Positions 26,584 to 35,515 of a stretch of DNA of 57,614 nt are shown here, in pieces (the first letter of the stretch is position 1; each line of letters begins with the position of its first letter). The DNA is from Verrucomicrobiota bacterium (GTDB taxonomy: Bacteria; Verrucomicrobiota; Verrucomicrobiia; Limisphaerales; UBA9464). A model generated the notes under the pieces. The model saw only the letters and a list, made by a program, of their open reading frames with translations, was not told the DNA's origin and did not search any database. The stretch covers positions 1 to 57,614 of the forward strand of contig CANGKZ010000033.1 of the NCBI GenBank assembly GCA_947454705.1, read 5' to 3'. The translations under genes and the position numbers were made by a program.

Positions 26584-28806
26584 ATGCAAAGTACCACTCA
26601 TCACAGTCGATTCACCCAAAGCTCGGGATCTTCGCGCATTCCGGTGCGTGATCTCGCTCCGTCCCGCAACGGAAATGGATCCAACTCCAATTCCAATTCC
26701 AGCCACCGCAATGGGCAGCATAGCTCCAACGGCGCGCCCCATTTCGAAAACGGCCACGCCCATCAGTCGGCGCCGTCCACGAGCCAGCACGGCGAGCTCG
26801 GAAATTCTCTGCGTCAGAAACTCCGTGACCTCGGCCTCGGTGCCCGGGTGTTCATCGGACTCGCGGCGATCGCGCTGAACGTGGCGGTGCTGATCTTCGT
26901 GTACCAGACGACGCTGTCGAACGTCCGCGTCGGCGGGCCGGTGTACAACCAGATTGCCGATGCCAAGGACGTTGTCGCCGACATCCTGCCGCCGCCGCTC
27001 TACATCATTGAGGCGTTTCTCAACACGCACGAGATCGAGGATCGAACCGACAAGGAATCCCTGCAGAAGCAGATCGTGCGCAATGCCGAGCTTCACAAGG
27101 AATACAACGACCGCCACGAGGTTTGGGCCAAGAAGCTGCCTTCGGGGGCCTTCCGTTCGGCCATCGTTGAGGAAGCCCACGCTCCGGCGGTGGCATTCTT
27201 TGAAGCCGTGGAAAAGGAATTGATCCCCGCCATGCAACGCGGGGATCGGAAGGGCGCCCGCGATGCGATTGAGAATCACGTCAAGCCGCGCTTCGAGGAG
27301 CATCAGGCAGCCATCGCCAAGGCGGTGAAGCTCGCGGAGCAGGAGCAGTCTTCCATTCAGAAGCATGCCGATGAAGTCACCTCCAAGGCGACGACCCAGG
27401 TGGCGGTTCTGCTCGCGATCGCCATTGGTATCGCGTCCTTTGTGGGGCTTGTTCTTACCCGCAGCGTTGCCCTTCCGGTGAACCGCATGAAGAGCGAGCT
27501 CGACCTGATCAGCAAGGGCGACAATTCGGTCCGTCTGGTTGTGGACTCCCGTAACGAAGTCGGCCAGATCGCCGTGACGGTGAACAACGTCATGGAACAG
27601 ATCTGCGACCAGATGCGCATCAACCAGGAACACCAGAATCAGGCGAATGCGATGCAGAAATCCTCTGCCACCATCGAGTTCCTCCCGGATGGAACGGTCG
27701 TGACCGCCAATGAAATCTTCTGTCGCGTCATGGGGTACTCGCTGGAGGAGATCAAGGGGCGCCATCACCGCATTCTTTGCGATCCGTCCTATGTCAACAG
27801 CAACGAGTATCAGCAGTTCTGGAATGATTTGAGGGACGGACGTCCCCAGAGCGCTGACTTTAGACGGTTCGCGAAGGACGGTCGGGAAGTCTGGTTGCAG
27901 GCGCTCTATAATCCCGTTGCAGATGAGTCGGGTCGCGTGGTGAAGGTGATCAAACTCGCCACCGATGTCACCAATCGGAAGCAGATGGAAGCCAGCCTGG
28001 CCCAGACCATGGATGCGGTTTCCGGCAACGCGCAGACCCTCGGGTCCGCCTCCGAAGAACTCGCGGCGAACAGCCAGCAGATGGTGAGCAACGCCGAGGA
28101 GACCGCCACCCAGGCCGGTGTCGTGTCCGCAGCCGCGGAGCAGGTGAGCAAGAACGTGCAGACCGTCGCCACCGGCACCGAGGAGATGAGCGCGAACATT
28201 CGCGAGATCGCCAAGAACGCGCAGGAAGCGGCCAAGGTGGCTGCCACCGCCGTTCGCGCCGCCGAGGTTACCAACTCCACCGTGTCCAAGCTCGGTGAGA
28301 GCAGCGCGGAAATCGGCCAGGTCATCAAGGTCATTACCTCGATTGCCCAGCAGACCAACCTCCTCGCCTTGAACGCCACCATCGAAGCCGCCCGCGCCGG
28401 AGAAGCCGGCAAGGGATTCGCGGTGGTCGCCAACGAGGTCAAGGAACTCGCCAAGGAAACCGCCAAGGCCACCGAGGACATCAGCCAGAAGATCGAGGCG
28501 ATCCAGACCGACACCCGCAGCGCGGTGGCGGCGATCAACGAGATCAGCACGGTGATCAACCGGATCAACGACTATCAAAACACGATCGCCAGCGCGGTCG
28601 AGGAACAGACTGCAACGACCAACGAGATCAGCCGAAACGTGGCGGAAGCCGCCCGCGGAGCCTCGGAGATCGCGCAGAACATCACCGGCGTCGCCCAGGC
28701 GGCGAAGAGCACCATGTCCGGTGCGAACGACACCCAGAAGGCGTCGGCCGAACTCTCCCGGATGGCGTCGGAGCTCCAGTCCCTCGTCGCCGAGGTGCGC
28801 CGTTGA
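26584..28806 (+). CDS. Methyl-accepting chemotaxis protein with PAS domain
   Basis: This is a 740-residue receptor. Residues 1-80 form a cytoplasmic extension rich in Asn, Ser, His and Gly (such as [12 protein letters not shown]), unusual for an MCP. TM1 is about 88-107 and TM2 about 270-292, enclosing a helical periplasmic sensor of about 160 residues. HAMP follows (about 293-345), then a PAS domain (about 358-470, [17 protein letters not shown] and [14 protein letters not shown]). The signalling hairpin has its tip at about residue 587 ([20 protein letters not shown]). No C-terminal CheR/CheB-docking pentapeptide is present (it ends AEVRR). It lies 56 bp after cheW and probably senses a periplasmic and a cytoplasmic input. 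Confidence 0.94.
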   Translation: MQSTTHHSRFTQSSGSSRIPVRDLAPSRNGNGSNSNSNSSHRNGQHSSNGAPHFENGHAHQSAPSTSQHGELGNSLRQKLRDLGLGARVFIGLAAIALNVAVLIFVYQTTLSNVRVGGPVYNQIADAKDVVADILPPPLYIIEAFLNTHEIEDRTDKESLQKQIVRNAELHKEYNDRHEVWAKKLPSGAFRSAIVEEAHAPAVAFFEAVEKELIPAMQRGDRKGARDAIENHVKPRFEEHQAAIAKAVKLAEQEQSSIQKHADEVTSKATTQVAVLLAIAIGIASFVGLVLTRSVALPVNRMKSELDLISKGDNSVRLVVDSRNEVGQIAVTVNNVMEQICDQMRINQEHQNQANAMQKSSATIEFLPDGTVVTANEIFCRVMGYSLEEIKGRHHRILCDPSYVNSNEYQQFWNDLRDGRPQSADFRRFAKDGREVWLQALYNPVADESGRVVKVIKLATDVTNRKQMEASLAQTMDAVSGNAQTLGSASEELAANSQQMVSNAEETATQAGVVSAAAEQVSKNVQTVATGTEEMSANIREIAKNAQEAAKVAATAVRAAEVTNSTVSKLGESSAEIGQVIKVITSIAQQTNLLALNATIEAARAGEAGKGFAVVANEVKELAKETAKATEDISQKIEAIQTDTRSAVAAINEISTVINRINDYQNTIASAVEEQTATTNEISRNVAEAARGASEIAQNITGVAQAAKSTMSGANDTQKASAELSRMASELQSLVAEVRR

Positions 28807-28839
28807 ACCGGCCACAACCCCGTATCGGAATCCCATTCT

Positions 28840-29205
28840 ATGCGCGCCCTGATTGTAGATGATTCAAGGTCGATGCGGATGATCCTGACCAAGATCCTTC
28901 GTGAGATCGGATTTGAGTGCAGCGAATCGGCCGACGGCCAGGCTGCCCTCGATCGCCTCAATCGCGGCGAGGCCTTCGACCTGATGCTGGTGGATTGGAA
29001 CATGCCCATCATGAACGGGTATCAGCTGGTCTGCGCGGTTCGATCGAACCCGCTGCTCGGCGATACGCGGATCATGATGGTCACCACCGAGACCTCCATG
29101 ACCCAGGTGCAGGCCGCCCTGAGTGCGGGAGCCAACGAGTATCTCATGAAGCCCTTCACCAAGGAGCTGCTTCTGGAGAAACTGCAATTGATCGGAATCA
29201 GCTGA
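28840..29205 (+). CDS. cheY: Chemotaxis response regulator CheY
   Basis: This is a 121-residue stand-alone receiver domain. The acidic pair is D7/D8, the phospho-acceptor D52 in LMLVDWNMPIMNG, the switch Thr at 82/83 in MVTTET, and the conserved Lys K104 in LMKPF. Phosphorylation by CheA would alter its binding to a motor or other output. It lies 33 bp after the MCP and 12 bp before cheB. A second single-domain receiver (32785) is in the same operon, so the division of labour is open. Confidence 0.92.
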   Translation: MRALIVDDSRSMRMILTKILREIGFECSESADGQAALDRLNRGEAFDLMLVDWNMPIMNGYQLVCAVRSNPLLGDTRIMMVTTETSMTQVQAALSAGANEYLMKPFTKELLLEKLQLIGIS

Positions 29206-29217
29206 CGCGTTCCGATT

Positions 29218-30375
29218 ATGCGCCGAATCCGAGTCCTGATTGTCGACGACGCCGTGGTGATCCGGCGGATGCTGTCCGACTGCCTTGCCGGCGACCCCGG
29301 CATCGAGGTGGTGGGAACCGCACCCGACGGGAAGATCGCCCTGGCCAAGATGGATCAAGTGAACCCGGATTTGGTGACCCTGGACATGGAGATGCCGGTG
29401 ATGGGGGGACTGGAGACGCTGACCGCGCTCCGGAAGACCCATCCGAAGCTTCCGGTGATCATGTTCAGCACGCTCACCGAGCGCGGGGCATCGGCAACCC
29501 TCGATGCCCTGGCGCGCGGCGCGAGCGACTACGTCACCAAGCCCGCCAACGTGGGCAGTGTGACGGTGGCCATGCAGCGAATCCGGGATGAACTCGTCCC
29601 GAAGATTCGTTCGCTATGCAAGGTGGAGCAGTTTGTCCCGACTCCGCGCCTTTATTCCAATCCGGTGATGACTGCGGCTCCCACCCGGAGCCGGTCGTCC
29701 CCGCAACGTCCGGAGGTCCCGCTCGTCGGTGGCCGGCCGGAGCTGCTGGTGATCGGGGTTTCCACCGGGGGCCCCAATGCCCTCGCAGCCCTGCTGCCGA
29801 AACTGAGCCGTTCGTTTCCTGTACCTATTTTGATCGTTCAACACATGCCGCCCCTGTTTACCCGATTGCTTGCCGAGCGCCTTGCGGCGGTCAGCGGCAT
29901 GCCCGCGCGGGAAGGCGTGGCCGGGGCGGTGTTGAAACCCGGGGAGATCTGGGTGGCCCCCGGAGGTCATCACATGGAGGTGGAGCGGAATCTCAACGTG
30001 CTTCGCCTGAAGATCCATGAGGAGCCGCCGGAGAACTCCTGCCGTCCCGCCGTGGATGTTCTATTTCGTTCTGCCGCCCGTTCGGTCGGTTCCCGGTGTG
30101 TGGGAGTGATCCTCACCGGAATGGGATCGGACGGCGTGCGCGGCTGTGAAGACCTGCGAGACGCCGGAGCCCAGGTGCTCGCACAGGACGAGGCGTCCAG
30201 TGTGGTCTGGGGCATGCCCGGCGCCGTTGCGCGCGCGGGTCTCGCCCACCGCGTGCTCTCCCTCGATGAGATGCCGGTGGAAATCAATCGTCGAATCTTT
30301 CCGGGTCTCGTTTCTGGTTCCTCCAGTGCGGCGAACACCCCGAGTCAGTCTGCCAGTCTGCTCAAGGCCGCATGA
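29218..30375 (+). CDS. cheB: Chemotaxis protein-glutamate methylesterase CheB
   Basis: This is a 385-residue CheB. The receiver domain (1-120) has D10/D11 and phospho-acceptor D56 in TLDMEMPVMGG. A Pro/Arg-rich linker follows. The methylesterase domain (about 175-375) has the Ser-His-Asp triad at S182 (IGVSTGGP), H209 (VQHMPP) and D305 (GMGSDGV). It removes methyl groups added by CheR and can deamidate receptor glutamines. The stop overlaps cheR as ATGA (30372-30375). Confidence 0.95.
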   Translation: MRRIRVLIVDDAVVIRRMLSDCLAGDPGIEVVGTAPDGKIALAKMDQVNPDLVTLDMEMPVMGGLETLTALRKTHPKLPVIMFSTLTERGASATLDALARGASDYVTKPANVGSVTVAMQRIRDELVPKIRSLCKVEQFVPTPRLYSNPVMTAAPTRSRSSPQRPEVPLVGGRPELLVIGVSTGGPNALAALLPKLSRSFPVPILIVQHMPPLFTRLLAERLAAVSGMPAREGVAGAVLKPGEIWVAPGGHHMEVERNLNVLRLKIHEEPPENSCRPAVDVLFRSAARSVGSRCVGVILTGMGSDGVRGCEDLRDAGAQVLAQDEASSVVWGMPGAVARAGLAHRVLSLDEMPVEINRRIFPGLVSGSSSAANTPSQSASLLKAA

Positions 30376-31382
30376 ATCCTTCCACACCCCAATCGCCACG
30401 CATCCCTGCGAGGTTTCCGCTCCCCGCAGGCGCGCCGGCACGGCCGACCTCGGTCTTCGGCACACCCTCGACCCCGCCGCGTCCCACGGGCAGCGGTCCG
30501 GGCGGATTTCCCGCCCCGCTTCCTGCTGCCGCTGCGCCAGCGCCGATGGCACCGCCGGAAAAAATGTCCGCCGCTGATTTCGACTACATCCGCAACATGG
30601 TCCGGGACCAGGCGGCGATCGTGCTCGAAGTCGGCAAGGAGTACTTGGTCGAATCGCGTCTGCTCACGCTCGCCCGCAAGGAGGGCTTGAACACGGTTTC
30701 CTCCCTGGTGACGCAGCTGCGTGCCGCGCCGGGCGGGCCACTGCAGCGCAAGGTGGTCGATGCAATGACCACGAACGAGACCTCGTTCTTCCGCGATCTG
30801 CATCCGTTCGAAACCCTCCGCAAGGCGATCATCCCGGCGGCGATGGAGCGACGGAAGGTGGAGCGCCAGCTCAACATCTGGTGTGGTGCCGCCTCCACTG
30901 GTCAGGAGCCCTACAGCATCATGATGCTCATCCATGAGCATTTTCAGGAGCTGCTGGGATGGAACTTTCGGTTTGTGGCCACGGATTTGAGCTCCGAGGT
31001 GCTGGCTCGCGCCAAGGCCGGCCGGTTCTCTCAGCTCGAGGTCAACCGCGGCCTGCCTGCACCTCTTTTGGTCAAACACTTCATGCGACACGGCATGGAG
31101 TGGGAGATCCGCGAGGACATCCGCAAGCGCGTCGAGTTCCGCGAACTGAATTTGATCCGCGAATGGCCGGTGATGCCATCGATGGATATTGTCTTTCTGA
31201 GAAACGTCCTTATCTATTTCGACGCCGACACGAAGCGTCAGATTCTTGGACGGATCAGGAGGTTGTTACGGCCGGGCGGTTGCCTGGTATTGGGGGGAGC
31301 GGAAACCACCCTGGGTCTGGACGACAATTACGAACGCGTCGTTGTTGACCGGACCACGTTTTACCGGGTTCGAGCTGTCTAA
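30372..31382 (+). CDS. cheR: Chemotaxis protein methyltransferase CheR
   Basis: This is a 336-residue CheR. The first 60 residues are a Pro/Ala/Ser-rich extension. The helical N-terminal subdomain (about 65-125, IRNMVRDQAAIVLEVGKEYL) precedes the SAM domain with WCGAASTGQEPYSIMM. The FVATDLSSEVLARAK segment and DIVFLRNVLIYFD are typical. It methylates glutamates on the MCP, opposing CheB. The MCP lacks the CheR-tethering pentapeptide, so recruitment would have to be untethered. Confidence 0.94.
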   Translation: MNPSTPQSPRIPARFPLPAGAPARPTSVFGTPSTPPRPTGSGPGGFPAPLPAAAAPAPMAPPEKMSAADFDYIRNMVRDQAAIVLEVGKEYLVESRLLTLARKEGLNTVSSLVTQLRAAPGGPLQRKVVDAMTTNETSFFRDLHPFETLRKAIIPAAMERRKVERQLNIWCGAASTGQEPYSIMMLIHEHFQELLGWNFRFVATDLSSEVLARAKAGRFSQLEVNRGLPAPLLVKHFMRHGMEWEIREDIRKRVEFRELNLIREWPVMPSMDIVFLRNVLIYFDADTKRQILGRIRRLLRPGGCLVLGGAETTLGLDDNYERVVVDRTTFYRVRAV

Positions 31383-31396
31383 CAGGGGGAATCCGA

Positions 31397-32242
31397 ATGA
31401 TTGATCTCAACAATCTCATCGAGCAGGCCAACAACCTGACTCCGCTTCCGGCAACCACGGTTCTATTGGCGCAGCTGGTGTGCAGCCCGGACTGTTATCT
31501 GGAGGATGTGGCGGAACTGATCGGCTTCGATCAGGCGTTGACGCTCAAATTGCTGCGCGCGGCGAACTCCGCTGCGAGCGCGAGTGCCGTTCGCTACGGA
31601 ACGGTCAAGGAGGCCGTGGCGCGGTTGGGGACCGCCCAGGTGCTGGCATTCGCGGTGGCCTGCAGCACGCGTCCGTTTCTCCAGGCTGCGGTGCCCGGAT
31701 ACGGACTCGATGAAGGCGCGTTGTGGCGTCATTCCGTGGCCTCGGCCATTGCCGCCGAAGTCGTGCCCGAGCTGTGCCGGGTGGAAGTCCCGCCCGAATC
31801 GTTCACCGCCGCGCTGCTTCACGATGTGGGCAAGCTGGTCATGGGACGCTTCCTCACGCCCGAGGTGCGCGGATATCTCCGGCGAGCCTACGAGGTGGAC
31901 CACATCCCGCAGCGCGAGGCCGAGAGTCTCCTGCTCAATGTCCATCATGGGGAGCTCGGCGGCATCATCGCCCAGCATTGGAAACTTCCGGTGCGTGTCG
32001 TTCAGGGCATTACGCATCACCACACGCCCGACCGCGGCATGGATGTGATCTGCGACGTCACCTACCTCTCGAATCAAATCGCCAAGGGGATCGAGGCGAG
32101 CGTCGAGGGACGCGCCTACGAAATGAAGCTGGAGCCCGAGGTGACCGAACGGCTCGGAATCGAACCCAAAATCGTGGAGAGCCTGTGTCCGATCGCCGCG
32201 TTGCGATACGCGCAGGTGGGCCGTCGTTACAATGCGGTCTGA
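31397..32242 (+). CDS. HDOD domain protein
   Basis: This is a 281-residue HDOD-domain protein. It starts LPATTVLLAQLVCSPDCYLE and AELIGFDQALTLKLLRAANS, the standard HDOD opening, and continues with SAVRYGTVKEAVARLG. Unusually for HDOD it keeps HD-like residues (LWRHSVAS, LLHDVGKLVMG), though a full HD phosphohydrolase site is not evident. HDOD proteins act in cyclic-di-GMP and stress signalling and are seen beside chemosensory genes. It lies 14 bp after cheR, with a likely ribosome site in aggggg (31384-31389). Confidence 0.88.
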   Translation: MIDLNNLIEQANNLTPLPATTVLLAQLVCSPDCYLEDVAELIGFDQALTLKLLRAANSAASASAVRYGTVKEAVARLGTAQVLAFAVACSTRPFLQAAVPGYGLDEGALWRHSVASAIAAEVVPELCRVEVPPESFTAALLHDVGKLVMGRFLTPEVRGYLRRAYEVDHIPQREAESLLLNVHHGELGGIIAQHWKLPVRVVQGITHHHTPDRGMDVICDVTYLSNQIAKGIEASVEGRAYEMKLEPEVTERLGIEPKIVESLCPIAALRYAQVGRRYNAV

Positions 32243-32263
32243 TTCCGTAGCGCACTTTTAACT

Positions 32264-32752
32264 ATGCAAACAACCAACGTGCAGGTGATCGGCGAAGTCT
32301 GTGAGCTGCTGAACAGCGGCATCAGCGAAGTGTTCAGCACCATGTTCAGCCAGTCCGTCGAGGCGATTTCGCCGCCGGATCTTCGGTTGACCCAGGAGGT
32401 GCTGATTGCCGGATCGGTCGGGTTCGTGGGCGAGGCCAACGGCGTGGTGTACGTGCACCTGACCGAATCCTTCGCCAAGTCGCTCGCCTCGGGCATGCTT
32501 CAGATGCCGGAGAACGAACTGGACGACGAAATGGTCAACGATGCCGTGGCCGAGATCAGCAACATGATCGTGGGCTCGGTGAAGTCGAACCTTTGCGACC
32601 GCGGCTTCCCGTGCGTCCTGACCATCCCGTCCATCGTTCGCGGACGCGACTTCGGCGCCGAAGCCTCCGCCGGCTCGGAACGCGCCAGCCTTGGTTTCCA
32701 ATGCGGACCCGGTCAGCTCTTCGTGGAAGTGCTGGCACGGCCTCCCCAATAA
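32264..32752 (+). CDS. CheX/CheC-like CheY-P phosphatase
   Basis: This 162-residue protein resembles CheX, a CheY-P phosphatase. The catalytic E-x2-N pair is E97/N100 in DAVAEISNMIVGSVKS, the same spacing as CheX of other bacteria. A beta-rich segment with SVGFVGEANGVVYVHL precedes it and LGFQCGPGQLFVEVL ends it. Only one E-x2-N site is visible, as in CheX rather than CheC. It would reset the CheY proteins of the operon. It is 21 bp after the HDOD gene and 32 bp before the second cheY. Confidence 0.85.
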   Translation: MQTTNVQVIGEVCELLNSGISEVFSTMFSQSVEAISPPDLRLTQEVLIAGSVGFVGEANGVVYVHLTESFAKSLASGMLQMPENELDDEMVNDAVAEISNMIVGSVKSNLCDRGFPCVLTIPSIVRGRDFGAEASAGSERASLGFQCGPGQLFVEVLARPPQ

Positions 32753-32784
32753 CGAACTCAGCCTTCAGGTTTCCCAATCACGAC

Positions 32785-33171
32785 ATGAGCAAAAAGATTC
32801 TGACGGTGGACGACAGTCGTACCATCCGAATGATCATCCGACGCGCGTTCAAGGCGCATGACTGCACCTTTGTCGAAGCCGGCAATGGCGAGGAAGGCCT
32901 CGCGGTTGCCGCCAAGGAAAAGCCCGACCTCATCATCCTCGACATCACCATGCCGGTGATGGACGGGGCGACGATGCTGGGTCGGCTGCGGCAGGATCCG
33001 GACCTCAAGGGGATCCCGGTGATCATGCTCACCGCCGAGTCCGGCCAGGACAACGTGGCCCGCATTGCGGGTTTGGGAATCAGTGATTACGTGGTCAAAC
33101 CGTTCAAAGACGACGTGCTGCTGGAAAAGGCCTCCAAGGTCATTCCGCTGGCACTGCTCCAAGCCGCCTGA
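32785..33171 (+). CDS. Second CheY-like response regulator
   Basis: This is a 128-residue receiver domain. Acidic pair D9/D10 (VDDSRT), phospho-acceptor D53 (LIILDITMPVMDG), Thr83 (MLTAES) and Lys105 (VVKPFKD) are all intact. The ATG at 32785 was chosen as the codon before MSKKILTVDD; the longer upstream reading would overlap the CheX-like gene. Its last stretch KVIPLALLQAA is longer than that of the first CheY. It sits between two CheX-like modules, so a phosphate sink or a second output is plausible. Confidence 0.92.
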   Translation: MSKKILTVDDSRTIRMIIRRAFKAHDCTFVEAGNGEEGLAVAAKEKPDLIILDITMPVMDGATMLGRLRQDPDLKGIPVIMLTAESGQDNVARIAGLGISDYVVKPFKDDVLLEKASKVIPLALLQAA

Positions 33172-33190
33172 CAGCGGCGGAAAGAATCCG

Positions 33191-34105
33191 ATGCAACAGC
33201 CTGCACCCCGCTCCCTGTTTCCGACGAAGCCGCTTGCTCCGCGGCCCGCTTCGACGCCGCTGGGTGGCACTCCCCTGGGTGCGAGCCGACCGCTCGTGCC
33301 GGGCGCTCCCGCTCCTGGAGCCCCCAGGCCCGGCGCGCAGCCGGTGCCGCAAAAGCCCGGCGCCCCGGCCAAGCCCGGCGCTCCCGCCGCGGGCACCACG
33401 TCGGAAATCACCAAGCGTTTCGGCCTCGAGCCGCTGCCGGAAAGCGTCGTCCAGCTCACGCGGCTCGTGGCCCGACGCGAGGCCTGCGCCGATGAAATCG
33501 CCAAGGTCGTCTCCAAGGACCCCGCGATCTCCAAGCGCCTGCTTCGTTTCGCCAATCCCAAGGCCGCCGACGAATCGGATTACATCATCACCGAGGTCGG
33601 CTCCGCCCTCATGCGCACCGGCATGTCCCCGGTGATCCTGCTGGCGATGCTTGATCCGCTCATTCGCGCCGTGATCAAGGCCTTCGAAATGGGCCAAACC
33701 CACCTCAAGCACGAACCCCTGATTCACTGGCATCCGTTCCAGGGAACCCACCTGCTGGGCATCGTCGGTTTTTCCGGCAATGCCACCGGAGTGGTCCACA
33801 TCCGCATCGAACCCGGCGTGGCGCAGCGCCTTGCAGCGGCCATCATCGGAGTGGAACCGAGCGATCTGCAGGATCCCGCGGAAGTCGATGACGTGATCGG
33901 CGAGCTGGTCAACATCGTCGCCGGAAATCTGAAATCGAACCTCTGCGATGCCGGCATCCCGTGCACGCTGACCCCGCCGCGGGTGGAACGCGCGGCGGAC
34001 TGCAAAATCATCACCATCCCCGGCGGCGTTTCCGAGCGACTCGGATTCCTGGCCCCGGATTACCAGATCCTGGTGGATGTGAGCGTCAACCCCTGGACCG
34101 AGTAA
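33191..34105 (+). CDS. HDOD (N-terminal part)-CheX fusion protein
   Basis: This is a 304-residue fusion. Residues 1-70 are a Pro/Ala/Gly-rich disordered lead. Residues about 78-165 match the opening of an HDOD domain (LEPLPESVVQLTRLVARREA, EIAKVVSKDPAISKRLLRFAN) but stop before the second half, where the 281-residue neighbour continues. Residues about 172-300 are CheX-like, with E238/N241 in IGELVNIVAGNLKSNL and a beta-rich close. It resembles the two preceding unlinked genes joined together. It is the last gene of the operon, 19 bp after the second cheY and 50 bp before the terminator. It may be a CheY-P phosphatase with a sensory HDOD half; this is inference. Confidence 0.82.
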   Translation: MQQPAPRSLFPTKPLAPRPASTPLGGTPLGASRPLVPGAPAPGAPRPGAQPVPQKPGAPAKPGAPAAGTTSEITKRFGLEPLPESVVQLTRLVARREACADEIAKVVSKDPAISKRLLRFANPKAADESDYIITEVGSALMRTGMSPVILLAMLDPLIRAVIKAFEMGQTHLKHEPLIHWHPFQGTHLLGIVGFSGNATGVVHIRIEPGVAQRLAAAIIGVEPSDLQDPAEVDDVIGELVNIVAGNLKSNLCDAGIPCTLTPPRVERAADCKIITIPGGVSERLGFLAPDYQILVDVSVNPWTE

Positions 34106-34154
34106 AACCCGCACCGGATTACGGACGGCCGCCGTTCGAAAGGATCAGGAAACG

Positions 34155-34187
34155 AAACAGGGCCCGCCATCACGGCGGGCCCTGTTT
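34155..34187. terminator. Bidirectional terminator, 14-bp perfect stem
   Basis: AAACAGGGCCCGCC (34155-34168) and GGCGGGCCCTGTTT (34174-34187) pair perfectly around a 5-base loop. T runs follow on the plus strand, and on the minus strand the stem itself ends in TTT. It serves the convergent chemosensory operon and the aminotransferase gene. Confidence 0.9.
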
Positions 34188-34193
34188 GTTTTC

Positions 34194-34207
34194 AAAGGAG
34201 GTGGATC
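34194..34207 (-). promoter_or_regulatory. Anti-Shine-Dalgarno-like element in aminotransferase 3' UTR
   Basis: On the minus strand the bases just before the terminator read CACCTCCTTTGA, close to the 3' end of 16S rRNA (CACCTCCTTTCT). On the plus strand it appears as a strong AAAGGAGGTG with no usable start codon after it. It may be chance or a 3'-UTR element able to pair with ribosome binding sites. Confidence 0.25.
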
Positions 34208-34233
34208 AATTCTGATCTGACCCACGCCGCGCC

Positions 34234-35403
34234 TCAGAGGCTGCGGACGAAACGGTCGAGACGGTCGAGTCCCTTCTCGATGTTGGCCAGGCCGGTGGCG
34301 TAGCTGATGCGGAGGTAGTCGTCGGCACCGAAGGCGATTCCCGGAACGGCGGCGACCTTTTCCTGCTCGAGCAGGCGGGCGCAGAAATCCGCCGACTTCA
34401 GGCCGGTCTTGGAAATGTTCGGGAACAGGTAGAACGCGCCCTTGCTGTTCACGCACGAGATGCCCGGGATGCTGTTCAGCTTCTGCCACGCGTAGGTGCG
34501 GCGCTTGGCGTATTCCGCGAGCCAGAGGGGCAGATGCGCCTGCGATCCGGTCAATGCCGCCACGCCGCCCTTCTGCGCGAAGGAGCAGGGGTTGCTGGTG
34601 CTGTGGGACTGCACGGCGTCGATGGCCTTGGCGATCGGCTCCGGAGCCGCGAGGAACCCGAGACGCCACCCGGTCATGCTCCACGCCTTGGCGAAGCCGT
34701 GGACAATGATGGTGTGGTCCTTGTGGGCCTGGCTGAAGCTGGCGACGCTCTTCACCACCGCGCCGTCGTAGGTAAGGTGCTCGTAGATTTCATCGCTCAT
34801 GATGAGCACGCCCTTTTCGACGCAGATGTCGCCGAGGGCCTTGACCTCTTCCGGCGTGTACACGCTGCCGGTGGGGTTGCTCGGGGAGTTGAGGATGAAG
34901 AGCCGGGTCTTCGGCGTGATGGCCGCGCGGAGCTGCTGCGGAGTGACCTTGAATTCGGTTTGGTCGGTGGTGGTGAGGATCACCGGGGTCGCGCCCGCGA
35001 GCTTCACCATCTCGGGATAGCTCAGCCAGTAGGGGGAGGGGATGATCACTTCGTCGCCCTCCTCGCAGGTCGCGAGAATGACGTTGTAGCACGAGTGCTT
35101 GCCGCCGTTGCTGACGATGATCTGGGACGGCTTGTACGAAAGCCCGTTCTCCTTCTGGAACTTGTCGGCAATGGCCTGGCGGAGTTCCGGAATGCCGGAG
35201 CTCGGAGTGTACTTGGTGAAGCCGGCGCCGATGGCCGACGTGGCGGCGTCCTTGATGTGTTGCGGGGTGTCGAAATCCGGCTCGCCGGCACCAAAACCCA
35301 CGACGTCCTCACCCGCGGCTTTCATCGCCTTGGCCTTGGAATCAATGGCCAGGGTAAGCGACGGGGACAACGAGGCTGCGCGATGCGCGATCTTGTAGTT
35401 CAT
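34234..35403 (-). CDS. Pyridoxal-phosphate aminotransferase (aspartate aminotransferase class Ib)
   Basis: This is a 389-residue fold-type I PLP enzyme. The Schiff-base lysine is K239 in HGFAKAWSMTGWRLG, the phosphate and carboxylate contacts include N176 (SNPTG), D204 (SDEIYE) and R247. The N-terminus LSPSLTLAIDSKAKAMKAAGEDVV is typical of the class Ib aspartate/prephenate aminotransferase subgroup. It would interconvert aspartate and oxaloacetate and may also use prephenate. It is monocistronic and converges on the chemosensory operon across a shared terminator. Confidence 0.93.
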   Translation of the reverse strand: MNYKIAHRAASLSPSLTLAIDSKAKAMKAAGEDVVGFGAGEPDFDTPQHIKDAATSAIGAGFTKYTPSSGIPELRQAIADKFQKENGLSYKPSQIIVSNGGKHSCYNVILATCEEGDEVIIPSPYWLSYPEMVKLAGATPVILTTTDQTEFKVTPQQLRAAITPKTRLFILNSPSNPTGSVYTPEEVKALGDICVEKGVLIMSDEIYEHLTYDGAVVKSVASFSQAHKDHTIIVHGFAKAWSMTGWRLGFLAAPEPIAKAIDAVQSHSTSNPCSFAQKGGVAALTGSQAHLPLWLAEYAKRRTYAWQKLNSIPGISCVNSKGAFYLFPNISKTGLKSADFCARLLEQEKVAAVPGIAFGADDYLRISYATGLANIEKGLDRLDRFVRSL

Positions 35404-35515
35404 AAACAGGGCGCGCGGAGGTTGGGGAACCCGCGTCGGGAGGCAAGCGGAACTTCACGTTTCCGTCACCGGTCGGTACCCCGGGGCGCTCCCTGCATGT
35501 ACCAAAATGGGTGCG

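Noticed and set aside
26554-28836. Long open frame antisense to the MCP, about 760 codons
   Set aside because: A consequence of GC-rich codon use in the MCP gene; the sense frame has transmembrane, HAMP, PAS and signalling motifs.
34194-34233. Gene on the plus strand after the strong AAAGGAGGTG
   Set aside because: No start codon at usable distance; a stop appears within a few codons.
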